From positions 11,743,734-11,807,733 of the forward strand of contig NC_092353.1 in assembly GCF_963676685.1 (NCBI RefSeq): a stretch of 64,000 nt of DNA. The letters are read 5' to 3'. Of this stretch, positions 43,545 to 55,600 are shown in pieces. Both the position numbers and the translations under genes were made by a program. The stretch comes from Mytilus edulis (Eukaryota; Mollusca; Bivalvia; Mytilida; Mytilidae). The notes below the pieces were generated by a model that was not told the DNA's origin, did not search any database, and saw nothing but the letters and a program-made list of their open reading frames with translations. The stretch's first letter is position 1; each line of letters starts with the position of its first letter.

Positions 43545-43850
43545 TTGTTTAATACAGAAGTATACCGCTGTTCGAAATTCATAAATCGATTGAGAAAAAA
43601 AACAAATACGGGTTACAAACTAAAACTTAGGGAAACACATCAAATATAAGAGGAGAACCACGACACAACAGAAACACAACATTAAAATGTAAAACACGCA
43701 GAAACGAACTATACTATAACAGCGGTCATTTTCCTGACTTGGTATAGGACATTTTAAGAAAAAAAATGGTGGGTTGAACCTGGTTTTGTAGCTAGCCAAA
43801 CCTCCCGCTGTTATAGCAATGTTAACATTAAAATTACATCAAAATGACAA
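43545..43850 (-). repeat. Dispersed repeat, family D, nearly complete
   Basis: AATACGGGTTACAAACTAAA, GGGAAACACATCAAATATAA, TTTTCCTGACTTGGTATAGG, TGGGTTGAACCTGGTTTTGT and AGCTAGCCAAACCTCCCGC in order. Confidence 0.85.
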
Positions 43851-43859
43851 CATTACATT

Positions 43860-44070
43860 ACAGGACTACAATAACAAATAAATGGGAGAACATCCTTGAC
43901 AAGTATTAAGACTGTATTAAAGTTTCGATAATTTTGTCAAGCAGTTTAGGAGCAGTTTAAGATCGACAATGGGAATGTGAAATAGAAGAACGAACGGACA
44001 GCCATACAAAACAAAGAATGAACGGACGGACTGATGGATGGACTCCCAAATCATCGAGTAAGGCTCTTTA
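43860..44070 (+). repeat. Family C-like tail fragment
   Basis: GAACGAACGGACAGCC and GAACGGACGGACTGATGGATGGAC resemble the GACGGACG tail of family C. The upstream part does not match that family, so this may be a related element. Confidence 0.45.
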
Positions 44071-44479
44071 AAAAAACCAATTGGCTGTAATTTAACTCAG
44101 ATGCTCCGTAAGAGTAAGAATTTCAATCTATATAATGACATCCGTCGTAAATATAGTTCATGGGAAGTATAAATCTGGTGACAAGTGAAACTCTGGGTTG
44201 TCACAAATAAGGAAAACTTATCGTTGTTATCAGTAATACAGATCTTTCATTGCATGATGGCGTCAATACAACTTTTGAAAGGTGACTTCATTTTTTCCAC
44301 GAACAGTCATAGTTTCAGTAACTTCCGTGTTATGTTTTTAAAGGAAATTGTTAAAGGAAATGAATGACCTTGAATATTTATCAACTGGCAGATATATTAT
44401 ATCTTAAGCACGCTTAAAACAAGAAACTAATAATATAACAAACATACCGAACTCTAAGAAACGTTCAAATGTTAAAGAA

Positions 44480-44640
44480 CATTAGCAAATGCCAAAATCA
44501 AAAGCTCAAATATATGCATCGAACAAAGAAGAAGAAACAACTGTCTTATTCCTGACTTGGTACGGACATTTTCTTATGAAGGCAATAGTGGATTATACCT
44601 TGTTTTATAGCAAGCCAAACTTCTTACTAGTACGGCAGTC
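44480..44640 (-). repeat. Family D fragment
   Basis: TTATTCCTGACTTGGTACGG, TGGATTATACCTTGTTTTAT and AGCAAGCCAAACTTC correspond to the right half of family D, diverged. Confidence 0.65.
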
Positions 44641-44689
44641 GTATAAGAGTCGTATAAGTTTTTATTATATTGACACCAAGGCGTGAACA

Positions 44690-45800
44690 AAACACAAACA
44701 TAATAGGTAAACATTGTATAAATATCTTAATCTCTTAAAACAAACAAATATGTCAACAAAGAAAAAATAATGGCCTATAGACAAAGCACATTCGCAAAAA
44801 TAAAAGACAAGAATACTAAAACTGAAGACAGCTCAACAAAACATTTGCAGGATGCATAATAACAGAGCCACATCAAAAGGGTATAGCCAAAAGTGGGATA
44901 AAGAGTAAAGGTTGATAGTTTACAAAATCAAGTTTTAAGTGTTTGGTTTTAGACACAAATTCTAGAACATGTAGCAATAAAGCAACCTCAACTGTGTCTA
45001 CATGTATGACATCCAGAAATGTAGTTCAATGGAATGATAGTCACATATGAATTAACACATCAATACGTGAAGCTAGAGAAAATCAACATAACTTTTCTGG
45101 ATTCTTGAGAGGCTGCTATATGAAGTATGCCCGAATGAATAAGCGTACAAATTAGCAGTAAGAGAGGAACACTTTGTTTCATAATGATTGCCGATTATCC
45201 TCGAAACAACGCGTACACCAAAACGAAACAAATATATATATTTTTTTATCATGATAGTTTAAGATAACTTTTTGTTTGATACGGAATGATTATGTTACAA
45301 AGTAGGATTTGTGCTTTCCTAAAACATTCTATGTCAACCTAAATAGTAAGCAACATGTTTATGAAGCAAAGTTGGACACACTTTTGATTGAAGTCAAAGT
45401 GCTTTAACCTAGCCTTTTGGTCGTGATATAACAATATCAAAATAAACTGCACAAACTAATTGCAAAGTATCTAATAGGTCGACATGAAGCACATCGCCTT
45501 CTTATAAAATTACGGATGGCCTCTGAAAACTATTTTTAATGACCAATTTTAACTAATGAATGGACTACTTTCTCCCTGTATAAAATATCAAATACGTTCG
45601 GATTTAGCCCGAGTATAAAAACGTCCCAATTTATCTTTGAAATGCAAGTAATGATGTACGATGCCAAAGTATAAATATCGACATACTTCGGAATTATACT
45701 GGTTGATGATTTGATTTTACAAATATTGGTGCTGAGTGTTTCAAATAAATATGATGATAAATCAAGAAAAGTGCAGTTAATTTATAAAGTGTTGTTTTTC
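44690..45800. other. Intergenic AT-rich stretch
   Basis: No gene, RNA or delimited repeat is recognised. Confidence 0.4.
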
Positions 45801-45813
45801 AATTTTTAAACTG

Positions 45814-46044
45814 TGAGGCCCCTCATGGGGGGGGGGGTCCTAGTAATCACATAATCACCATTTTTTTGCCAATATAATCACACAATCAGTAAATATTTGC
45901 TTATCTTTAGTAATCAAATAATCATAAACTAAAAATACAGTCCTAGGTAATCAAATAATCATGAAATATTTGGCTTAATAATCAAATAATCATTAAAAAA
46001 ACGGCCAAGTAATCACATAATCAAAAACCCCACGAGGGCCCTCA
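45814..46044. mobile_element. 231-bp element with TGAGGSCCCTC ends and TAATCA arrays
   Basis: The left end TGAGGCCCCTCATGGGG and right end CCCCACGAGGGCCCTCA are inverted with two mismatches. ACTG flanks both sides (45810-45813, 46045-46048), a likely 4-bp target duplication. The interior holds repeated TAATCANATAATCA motifs in pairs. A G-run of 11 follows the left end. Confidence 0.75.
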
Positions 46045-46418
46045 ACTGTCAATGAGGATTAACTTTTTTTAGTGACAAAGGCAACACAGTATTAATCTGC
46101 ATTTAAAAGGCCTAAATAAATGCAAATTATGTAATTCAAAACAAAACACTATTAAATATATCTGATTTAATAACTTGATAGAATGTAATTTGGTTAATGT
46201 AGATTTGTTTTACTTTCAGATTTGTTATTTAAGGGACTAAAAGTTTGTCTTATTGTATACTCAGAAGAAATGCATACACGTTCATCGATAACATCCAAAA
46301 TAAAGTAATGGCACTTAACACTTAAAATATGGCAATACAATATAATGTCGAAGCCTTTTTTTTAAATTTAATTCCTTGTTTTACTTACAACAGAACACAG
46401 TTAAATCAATTTCCACTC

Positions 46419-46615
46419 TTATGACATATAAGTTTTTACAGTTTTCTTGATTCGTTTGTCACAATGTGGACAAAAGTCTATTGATCTACAGCACTGTTCA
46501 CATGTGACTCTATGTCCACAGTTTGCAAATAACATACAACGTTCATTTTTTCTACAAATGACGCATAATAGTTTGTTCTTTAGTTCAGTGTTAATTACTT
46601 TTAGCTTCGCTGGAT
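46419..46615 (-). CDS. IAP exon 9: RING finger and stop
   Basis: LLCVICRKNERCMLFANCGH, VTCEQCCRSIDFCPHC holds all eight zinc ligands with IAP-type spacing. The C-terminus is KKTVKTYMS followed by TAA. A hydrophobic/aromatic tail after RING is usual in IAPs and helps RING dimerisation. Confidence 0.95.
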
Positions 46616-49600
46616 CTGAAACAAAAATCGTATTCATAAAACATGTCATATCAGCTAATTTTTAACAACAATTGTTCATGTAAATACAAACAGCAGGTTC
46701 TCATTGCTGTCCAAAATTAACGGAGTGGAAAGTTATCAATGAAATACGAAATAATCATACATTTGATCAAGGCGTCACATATACATACACATTTGTAGCT
46801 TGCTGTTCGATGTTAGCCCCGGCACTGTGTTTGAAGCCGTACTTTGACCTGTAATTTTCTACTTTTTGTACACTTTGACTTTGACAGAGAGTTGGATCAT
46901 TTGCACTTATACCATATTTACATTTTGATATACCTTACGCAATAAGAGGGTTGTGTAAAGCATAAATAAGATAAATGTTAAAGGTTCCATAAATATCATT
47001 TGTGAAGATGAAATTGGTAAAAACAGTCCCAGTTAAAACAAAACATGAAAACAAACAGAAAACATTTTCAATTTTGACGTTTATTGAAGTATAAAAGCAA
47101 GAGTGAATAATATTGCTTTTCAGGCTCGACGACGTTATTTCAATATATCATAATTGGCTACGTCATTCTTATCGTCTCAATTCACATTCAGGGCAATCCT
47201 CTCATTTATATTAACAAGAAGTACATAAATTTATAAAATGTTAATTACTATTAAAACCGAAATAACATTCTTGTGTAATTATGCCACTACTGACCTCAAC
47301 GGAAAAATCAAACATGTGTAAATTGAAATAAAATATATAATTTAAAAATTGATGTTCCTGTTAATTGTGTATAATCTTGTAAAATAAAACAGATATCATT
47401 ACCTCTCTCGTCTGGAAATGGTCTTGTCGCTTGACCAGATGCTGTAAAATTTAGCATACATTAAATTAGTTGAATGAAAACTGTGAATTAATATTATTAT
47501 GAAGTAATATTTTAATCGTTGCCGTAGATTAATTTAGGAAGTGTCGTTGTGTGCATCGAATATTTTACAATCGTCAGTAATTGATTGCCAAAGTAAATTT
47601 TAGATACAATTTCAAAACTTCGTTGATTTGTCACACTAATGATAGTTACACATGTGAATGAAAATATTTTATTCACATCCAAATGTAAGATAAAATCCCG
47701 AAAAACGCCTTGCATAAAACGTTATTTTGAATAGATTGTGAAATAACCGATGAATACATGTATTAGTTTTACCATTAGATTTCTATGAAGGCAAATAATG
47801 TATCACAACGTTATAAAGTATCGAGTATATTAACAAAAGAAGTTGTTTCGCGTTCGTTTGAATAGCTAGATTTTTTTGTTAACCCTCGAGTTTAATACAA
47901 TAATTCATATTTTGTATGAAGCACTTAAACTGTTTTAAACCTGTTAATTTCAAACAGTCAATAGTGATGAGTCTGCCTATGTGTCTCTGTAACAAGTGAT
48001 TCAAAATCAAACGTAGACTTATAAATGCTTAAAACCTCCTCAAGGACTAGTGTTTGATTGGTGTTTTAATGATAATCATACCACCACATATCTTCGATTT
48101 TTATCTTTTACTAATATATTATAAGTATGGCAACCTCGGTGTTATTTTGTAAAGGTGTGTAGACGTTTAACGGTGACAATACATTACCTTCATTTGATGT
48201 CCTTATTGATGTTTGGGAGGATTCTACTGGGTTTAATATAAACTCTAATAAATCTTCAGTACTGAAATTACTATGCCCTGAAATATGATGAAGATGGATT
48301 TAAAAAAAGATTTAGAATGTTTCTCGTATATATATTTTAATTTATTGTTGGTTTGTAACACCACTTTCATCAATATTGACTATATCATATATTAACGAAC
48401 AGCTGTTGGACATCTTAATACAGATGGAAAGTTAAAGTCACTAAATTTGCAATACATTTAGGTATTGAAAATTCGTTGTTAAACCAAAAGTTCCTTTCAA
48501 AAGAAATCTATGTTTAACGCTACATTCTGTATATGCCCGGCACAAGTCAGGAGCGTGATATTAAACTTTCTTTTATTGCTTTGTCACAAACCAAGCCGTT
48601 GGTTTTTTTTCGATTGTTTGTTTCGTTTAAATTGTTCTGTACAAATGTATGTAGAAAAAAATGGTACCGTTAATGTTATAAGTCTTGTTGGTGCCTTTTG
48701 CAGAGGAATACAGTATGGAGGTAACAGTTGCTCATTACTTAAGCCATAACTTGAGTTATAGCTGCTTAAACCCAAGTTATTTGTACTCTAATCGATAGTT
48801 GTCTCATTGACAATCAAACCTCGACTCACTATTTTAAATAAATATAGTAGAACTTTTCGACTATGCAGAAACTTTTCGGCATTCCAAAAAGAACAAAGGA
48901 TTTGATTTAATCACATTTATATATATATATGTCATGATATATAAAAAGTTTGTTTTTATTTGTGAATTTGCCACTTCGTTTTCTACGGGATTCCATGCGA
49001 TAATTACTTTTAACAATATGTATCAAGTGAGGAATACAACAGTTGTTTTCAGTATTTTTGTGATTTTCCATTTTTCCATTCAACCTACCTAGTTGGTTCG
49101 ATGTTGTGAGGTTTATTAAGTTCACCTTTATGAACTTACTTACGTGGGAGTTTGATATTTTAATTACTACTTTTTATCTGAATTTGCTGACTTACCTCGA
49201 GTTCTGATTAAACTGTTAATAGCAGACTTGACAGTGTTAACGGGAAATCCCATGTTCAGTACTGTCTTTGCATTTTCGGTAGCTAGCAGTTGGTTATCCC
49301 CTAAAATAAGGCGAGTTTTGATTACGCTTTTTAATAATAGTTGTTGAGGGTATACTTTCGCAATAAAAATAAAACGAAATGAGCTGTGAACATGGTGAAT
49401 GCAATTTAACAACACTCCGCCAAAGATAATAGCACAAGGATGTCAACAACAACTCATGCTTAAGATGCTTCCTAAATAAATGAGTAACATGCATATCGTT
49501 TAGAAGTTGAGGTATACAGACGTTGTATAATAAAAATGAACATGTTGAAAGTATTAACAATATATGTAATATGCAATACAGACTATTCAAATATAGATGA

Positions 49601-52600
49601 GAAAGACAATTAAACTGCTGATGTAACCAACATGGACGATGTCAATGGGGCATACTCTGGATGAGAAGACATTTAAATTATGCAAAAGCCATAGTAAGAC
49701 ATATATATTAATTAATTTGTATTCAAGACAACGAGCCATCATACGTACTTGAAGTTAATTTACAACTTTCATTAAGTAAAACTATGTTGATAATGTATCC
49801 ATGAGACACAGATGGACTTTCCGATTAGATTTTCCTCTAAGTTCAGTATTTTTTTTATTTTACTTTTCATGATACACCCGTTTGCAAATACGTTATAAAG
49901 CAACAACGTAATGTAAAAGTGACTCCACCAAAATTCAAACTTGACCTGTGTTTTAATTGTAATAACTATTGTGTATAAATTTCATTTGAGGCAAACTAAA
50001 TTTAGATAACTAAGTTTTGGGACGTATGTAAGTACGGACAGACAATGGTAACAAATAAACGTGTGTGATTTGTAAATTATGTTATCCCTATGATATTGCA
50101 CAAAATGCATTTGCAACTTTAAAATCAAACTAAAGGCTTACAACATGCCTCTACACACAAAAAAAAAAAACGTTTATCAGACCGTCGTATAAACAATATT
50201 ACCTTGCTCTTCTGTTGTGTTTGTGGTATTGACAGAAGCTTCATGACGCTGAAATTGTTTTAAATAAAACACTTTGAAGATAGAATGTTAAATGAGTTCT
50301 AATAATTAAAGATAAGTTATATTTTAATAAAAAGAAACATGTTAATATCGTATATTTGGTTGTTTTTAATTGAGCATTAGCTACAAGATATAAACAAAAT
50401 TAAAATGTTTGTATTTTGTTCAAACATTTATTCTAACGTGAAATAATGAAACAATAATTCGCTTTTAGCAGCCACTTTAGTTCAATTTTGTTTAACAAAG
50501 ACAAGAAACATCGCTAATCAATTATTCAATTGCACGTTAATTATTCGACATCTATGAATCCGTATTATAAGCCTGGTACCTTTAATAACTTTTAGCATGT
50601 AGTAATTTTCTTAATTTTCTATTTTATTTGTGTATTTCTCTATCTTGAATGTTCTTCTATTTATTTGTATTGTAGTCCTGTCATGCAAAGTTATCATTTT
50701 AGCGTTATATTTAACATTGCCATAAACGCGGGAGGTTTGTATAGCCACAAAACCAGGTTCAACCCACCATTATTTTTTTTATAAAAATGTCCTGTACCAT
50801 GTCAAGAAAATGGCAATTGTTATCTAATACTAGTGGTTCGTTTCCGTGTGTGTTGCTTTGTCGTTTGGTTTTTGTTGTACTTTTGTGTTATTGTTATTTC
50901 GTTGTTTTCCTCTTATATTTGATGTGTTTCCCTCAGTTTTAATTTATAACCCGGATTTCAATCGAATAATGACTTTCGAACAGGGGTATACTTTTGTTGC
51001 CTTTATTCATGTGACCTTCAATTCAACCCTTTATGTAGATATTGGTTTTGTATGTACTAGTCGTGGTAAACCATTAAAAGGTAAAGAACATCAACATTCA
51101 AAGTGAAACAAAGGTGGAACATTTTGCGGATGTTGTATCTTATACAGATAAAAACGATGATTACACTTCATAACATATTTTTTCAACGTTAAACATGAAA
51201 TCAAACACACCTCACAAGTCCAATTGCATGAGGTCGCAACCTATATATATCTACATTTATGTTAATAACGGATTATGTGGCCATCGGCAGTCTTTGGAGG
51301 ACAACCTATACTGATTTTCATTTCAGTGCAGATCTGCTATGAATTGGACTCTCAAAATGATTGTGGAGTGGTCATTTTACGTTTACTTGTCATATGTTTC
51401 TGAACCAATGATATTAAACACATAAATGATGTAATTGAACGAATACTATATAATGACTGATTTCCCATATAATCACTTGTTCTGTTTATTAAGTATTCGA
51501 TTGATGTTTAACATGTGTAAGTATAAACACCTTTATACTCATTTGCATATGGGTTTTTTTCTTGCAAAGATGTAATACACTATATAGAACATGCCTATGA
51601 AAACAGACGACCACAAAGAATAGATGTTAATTCTTTTTGTTTCCGTTTTCTGTTTCTGTTCCTTATTCCGTTTCCGCCTCTTAGCAACCCATATTGTAGA
51701 CATTGTATTAATGATTAAATGTAACAGTTGTTATTTATCTATGTTTTCATAGGGATCATTTATACTGCTTTTGTTTCTGTTTATAATATTCACCTGATAT
51801 TTTTCTTTTATACTATCAATGTACTGCATTCCTTTCATTTTGATAAGATATTTACAGTGTGGAAACCACCGGGCATGTTCTTCCCAAGGGACATCTCCTG
51901 ATTCCCAGTTTCGTAGTCCTCCATCGCAGTAGTGGCAACGAACTATATCATCTTCCCCTGTCGAAAAGATAGTGTTAAAGTGTAGTATGTTTTTTATTTT
52001 ATCATCGCAATAGGTTTAAGAGAGAAGCGAATGGCACCAAAAGGGACATAAAAACCCATAAGTGGACGATAATCGGACAAAGTCGTGGCAAGAGAGAAAA
52101 AAAGACAAAAGACAAAAAATACATTTCACAAAACATAATATAGAACACTAAAGATTGAGCAACACCCACCCCGCCGAAATTCGGGAGTGATCTCGGAAAA
52201 GTGTGCAGATCCTGCTCCACACGTGACACAAGTTATGTTGTTCATATTTGTACAAACCTGGTGATAAGTCCAATTCAGCAAAATATTAAAATGAATCATA
52301 CAATGCAGAAGTAACATACACTGCAGAAGTATCATACACTGCAGAAGTATCATACTACCAATTACCAATGAAACGGGCGATAAATAGGTTCATTATCACA
52401 CATTGTCCTTGTGTAAAATAAATTCCTAAATAAAGGCAACAGTAAATAAACTCATCATAGATACCAGGGAAGAAAACATATTTACGCCAAACGCGCGTTT
52501 CGTCTACAAAAGACTCATCAGTGACGCTCGAATAAAAAATGTTCAAAAGGCCAAATAAATACGAAGATGAAAAGCATTGAAGACCAAAAATTCCTAAAAG

Positions 52601-55600
52601 TTTTGCCAAATACAGCTAAGGTAATCCTATTCCTGAGGTAGAAAACCCTTTTTTTCAAACATTCAAAGGTTTGTTAACAGTAAATTTATTATTATGAACA
52701 TATCTTGCTGTTCTAAAGTCATACATCGATTGAGAGAAAACAAATCCGGGCTACTAACTAAAACCGAGGGAAACACATCAAATATAAGAGGGGGAAACAA
52801 CAAAACAACATAAATACTTAAGTGCAACAACAAACCAAACGATAATGTAACACACACACAGAAAGATACTATAAGATAACAACTGCTATTTCCCTGACTT
52901 GGTACAGGACATTTTAAGAAAAATTCACCCTATTTGTACCAAGTCAGGAATATGACAGTTTTTGTCCATTGGTTTGATGTGTTTTGTCATTTGATTAGGG
53001 ACTTTCCGATTGAATTGTCCTTGGAGTTCAGTATTTTTGTGATTTTACTTTTTTTTTGTTAGGAAGTGCAAATCACAAGAAGAATTAAACTACCGGTTAC
53101 TATAGCCAATTGCAGTTATCTATTTCTTATTGAACATTAAATTAAAAAAAACTTCTGCTTTTGGTCGGGTTGGTGTCTCTGCGACACATTCCCTCTTTCT
53201 ATTCTCAATTTTGTTTAAGTAAGTCTGAAAGCAATTCTAGATATCACTAAATTTCGAAAACGACTTAAGAATAAACCTGATAGTATATACCTGTGGAGAA
53301 GAAACCAGCATCCGCTAGATCTTCAGGTGTCTGTTCTATGTCATCTCGCCATCCATCAAAGGTCGCTAACCGTGATAGCACGTCATCAAAAGCTGGATTC
53401 TTTGGTTTGTACCGCTTAAAAAAATTTTTAAATAAAAAACATATAATTATTCTAAAACAGTAAAAAAATGAGGGAAGGTTATTAAAATCCACGTTTTTAA
53501 ATTGGAGACTGTGGTGATGAATGAATCATTTTTACATGTATGACTTCAGTTTTTGACAGTGTTAAATAGTTTCAATAACTTTATTAATGCTTATTTGTTT
53601 TCTGAGGTCTTTCTCTTACTATAATTCCCAAGATCTATTTGCATGTGTTTGGTGGTGATATGCAGGTTACATAAACATAATTGTCATCAATATCAAGAAG
53701 GTAAACCTAAGGACTACTTGGCCTTGTGTAAAATGTAATAGATGGAGAATCATTCAAATGAACAAGTATTAAAACATACGATCGAAGAAGGGAAATAAAA
53801 TAGAATTTTAAAACTGAAGCAACAAAAAAGACGCATATTCATTTAAACAGGAACACACATTGTCAAAGGTTATATTTGATTAGTCAGCAAGTAGACACAC
53901 CTCATCCGCACAATGGTTGACTAGGGTCGTGGGTGATGTTGGGATTGTAACACAGTGATGACTGCTGTACCTATATTTTGACTATTTTATTTATTATGTC
54001 TGTTTTGTTTACGCATCGTTGTAAACATAATTAATTTGATGCGACTATCATACAAGTGAGAGATTTAGCGCTATAAAACCAGGTTCAATCCATCGTTTTC
54101 TATATCTAAACTGCCTGTACTAAGGCAGGAATATGACAGTGGTTGTCCACTTATTTTGTTTGTTGTCATTTGATTTTGCCCTTTGATTAGGGACTTTCCG
54201 ATTGAATTTTCCTCTGAGTTCAGTATTTTTGTGATTTTACTTTTGACATGAATATCAATTATATGGTCCATTTTATAAATTTACTGTTTGCAAAAGTTTG
54301 AATTATTCAAAATACTAATGATTTTCTTATACCAGGCATAGATTACCTTAGCAGAATTCGCACAATTTTTTTGGAATTTTGGGTTCTCAATGCTCTTTAA
54401 CTTTATAATTGTGCGGCTTTTTAACTATTTTGATCCGAACATCATTGATGAGTCTTATGTAGACGAAACGCGCGTCTGGCGTAATTAATTATAAGCCTGG
54501 TACCTTTGATAACTATTTTCTCAGCATTTGTGCGTCAGATGATCAGATTTCTTGCACATCTCAATGCACTTCCGCATAACCTATGTAGAGGAATGTCTGA
54601 ACAAAACAAAGCAGTGTATCGAATACATCATGTAAAAAAGAGCCAACGTTATTATTTAGATTGCGGAAATATGAAATATATTTATTCGTGAAGAAACTTT
54701 TCTTAATTGCAAATTCTCCTGCATTGTAATCTTCCTATAGTTTTGTTCAGACGATATGTTAAAATTTATTTTTTGTAAATACACTGGATGTTTTGTTTAT
54801 ACATATGGTAACTTAAGGTTATTGTCACGTCTTAAAATTTGTTGTTTTTTGCATAGAATGAATTTACCTTTTGCCATTCTCCTTGGATCTTATCAATGAA
54901 TGGCTGCCCCTTTTCACGCCTAAGGAACCAGCATTTTGGGTTGTGCCTTGCATGTTCTATCCAAGGGTCGTCTGTTTCAGCCCACTCGGCTAATCCAAGA
55001 TTACAACTAAAGCATCGCACTATGTCAGTTTTACCTGCAGATTATTATATAACTGAATAAAGTGTTATACAGTTGTGAAATGCAACAATTGCAATATTGG
55101 ACAGTATCTATGTAAATGATCATCATACATTGTGTATGAATGTACTACTTTCATAAACAACTTGACAGTTCCTGCTACATATTACACTAAAAAAAAACTT
55201 TTTCATCTGTAATAGGAGCTAAACAGTAACATTTTTTAAAGTAATTATCAAATACATTAATTGATGACTTTATATTTAACGCCACTTTCAGCACTATTTA
55301 TTACTTCTTGACGGTCAGCTTTTATTTTTGAGGAAGCCGGAGTGCACTCAGAAAACCACCAATCTTCGGTAGGAAAACCGGCAATCCCAGTCAGTTAAGA
55401 TTGGCGTCCATCTCACATGCCATGTGCTCAATTTCAACTCACAACCTCAGTGCTGACAGGCTATTGATACAGAGATTCAACGAATTCAACCTCTCGGGCA
55501 AAAGGTCAGAATAGAAAACGGATGTACAGCATTTAAAATCATTTAACTTTTACAGTTTTCCGCGAGTCCAAAATCACCAATCAGTATAATAGTAAGTCTA

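Noticed and set aside
50846-51106. An 86-codon plus-strand frame
   Set aside because: It is the plus-orientation copy of repeat family D; similar frames arise in other D copies.
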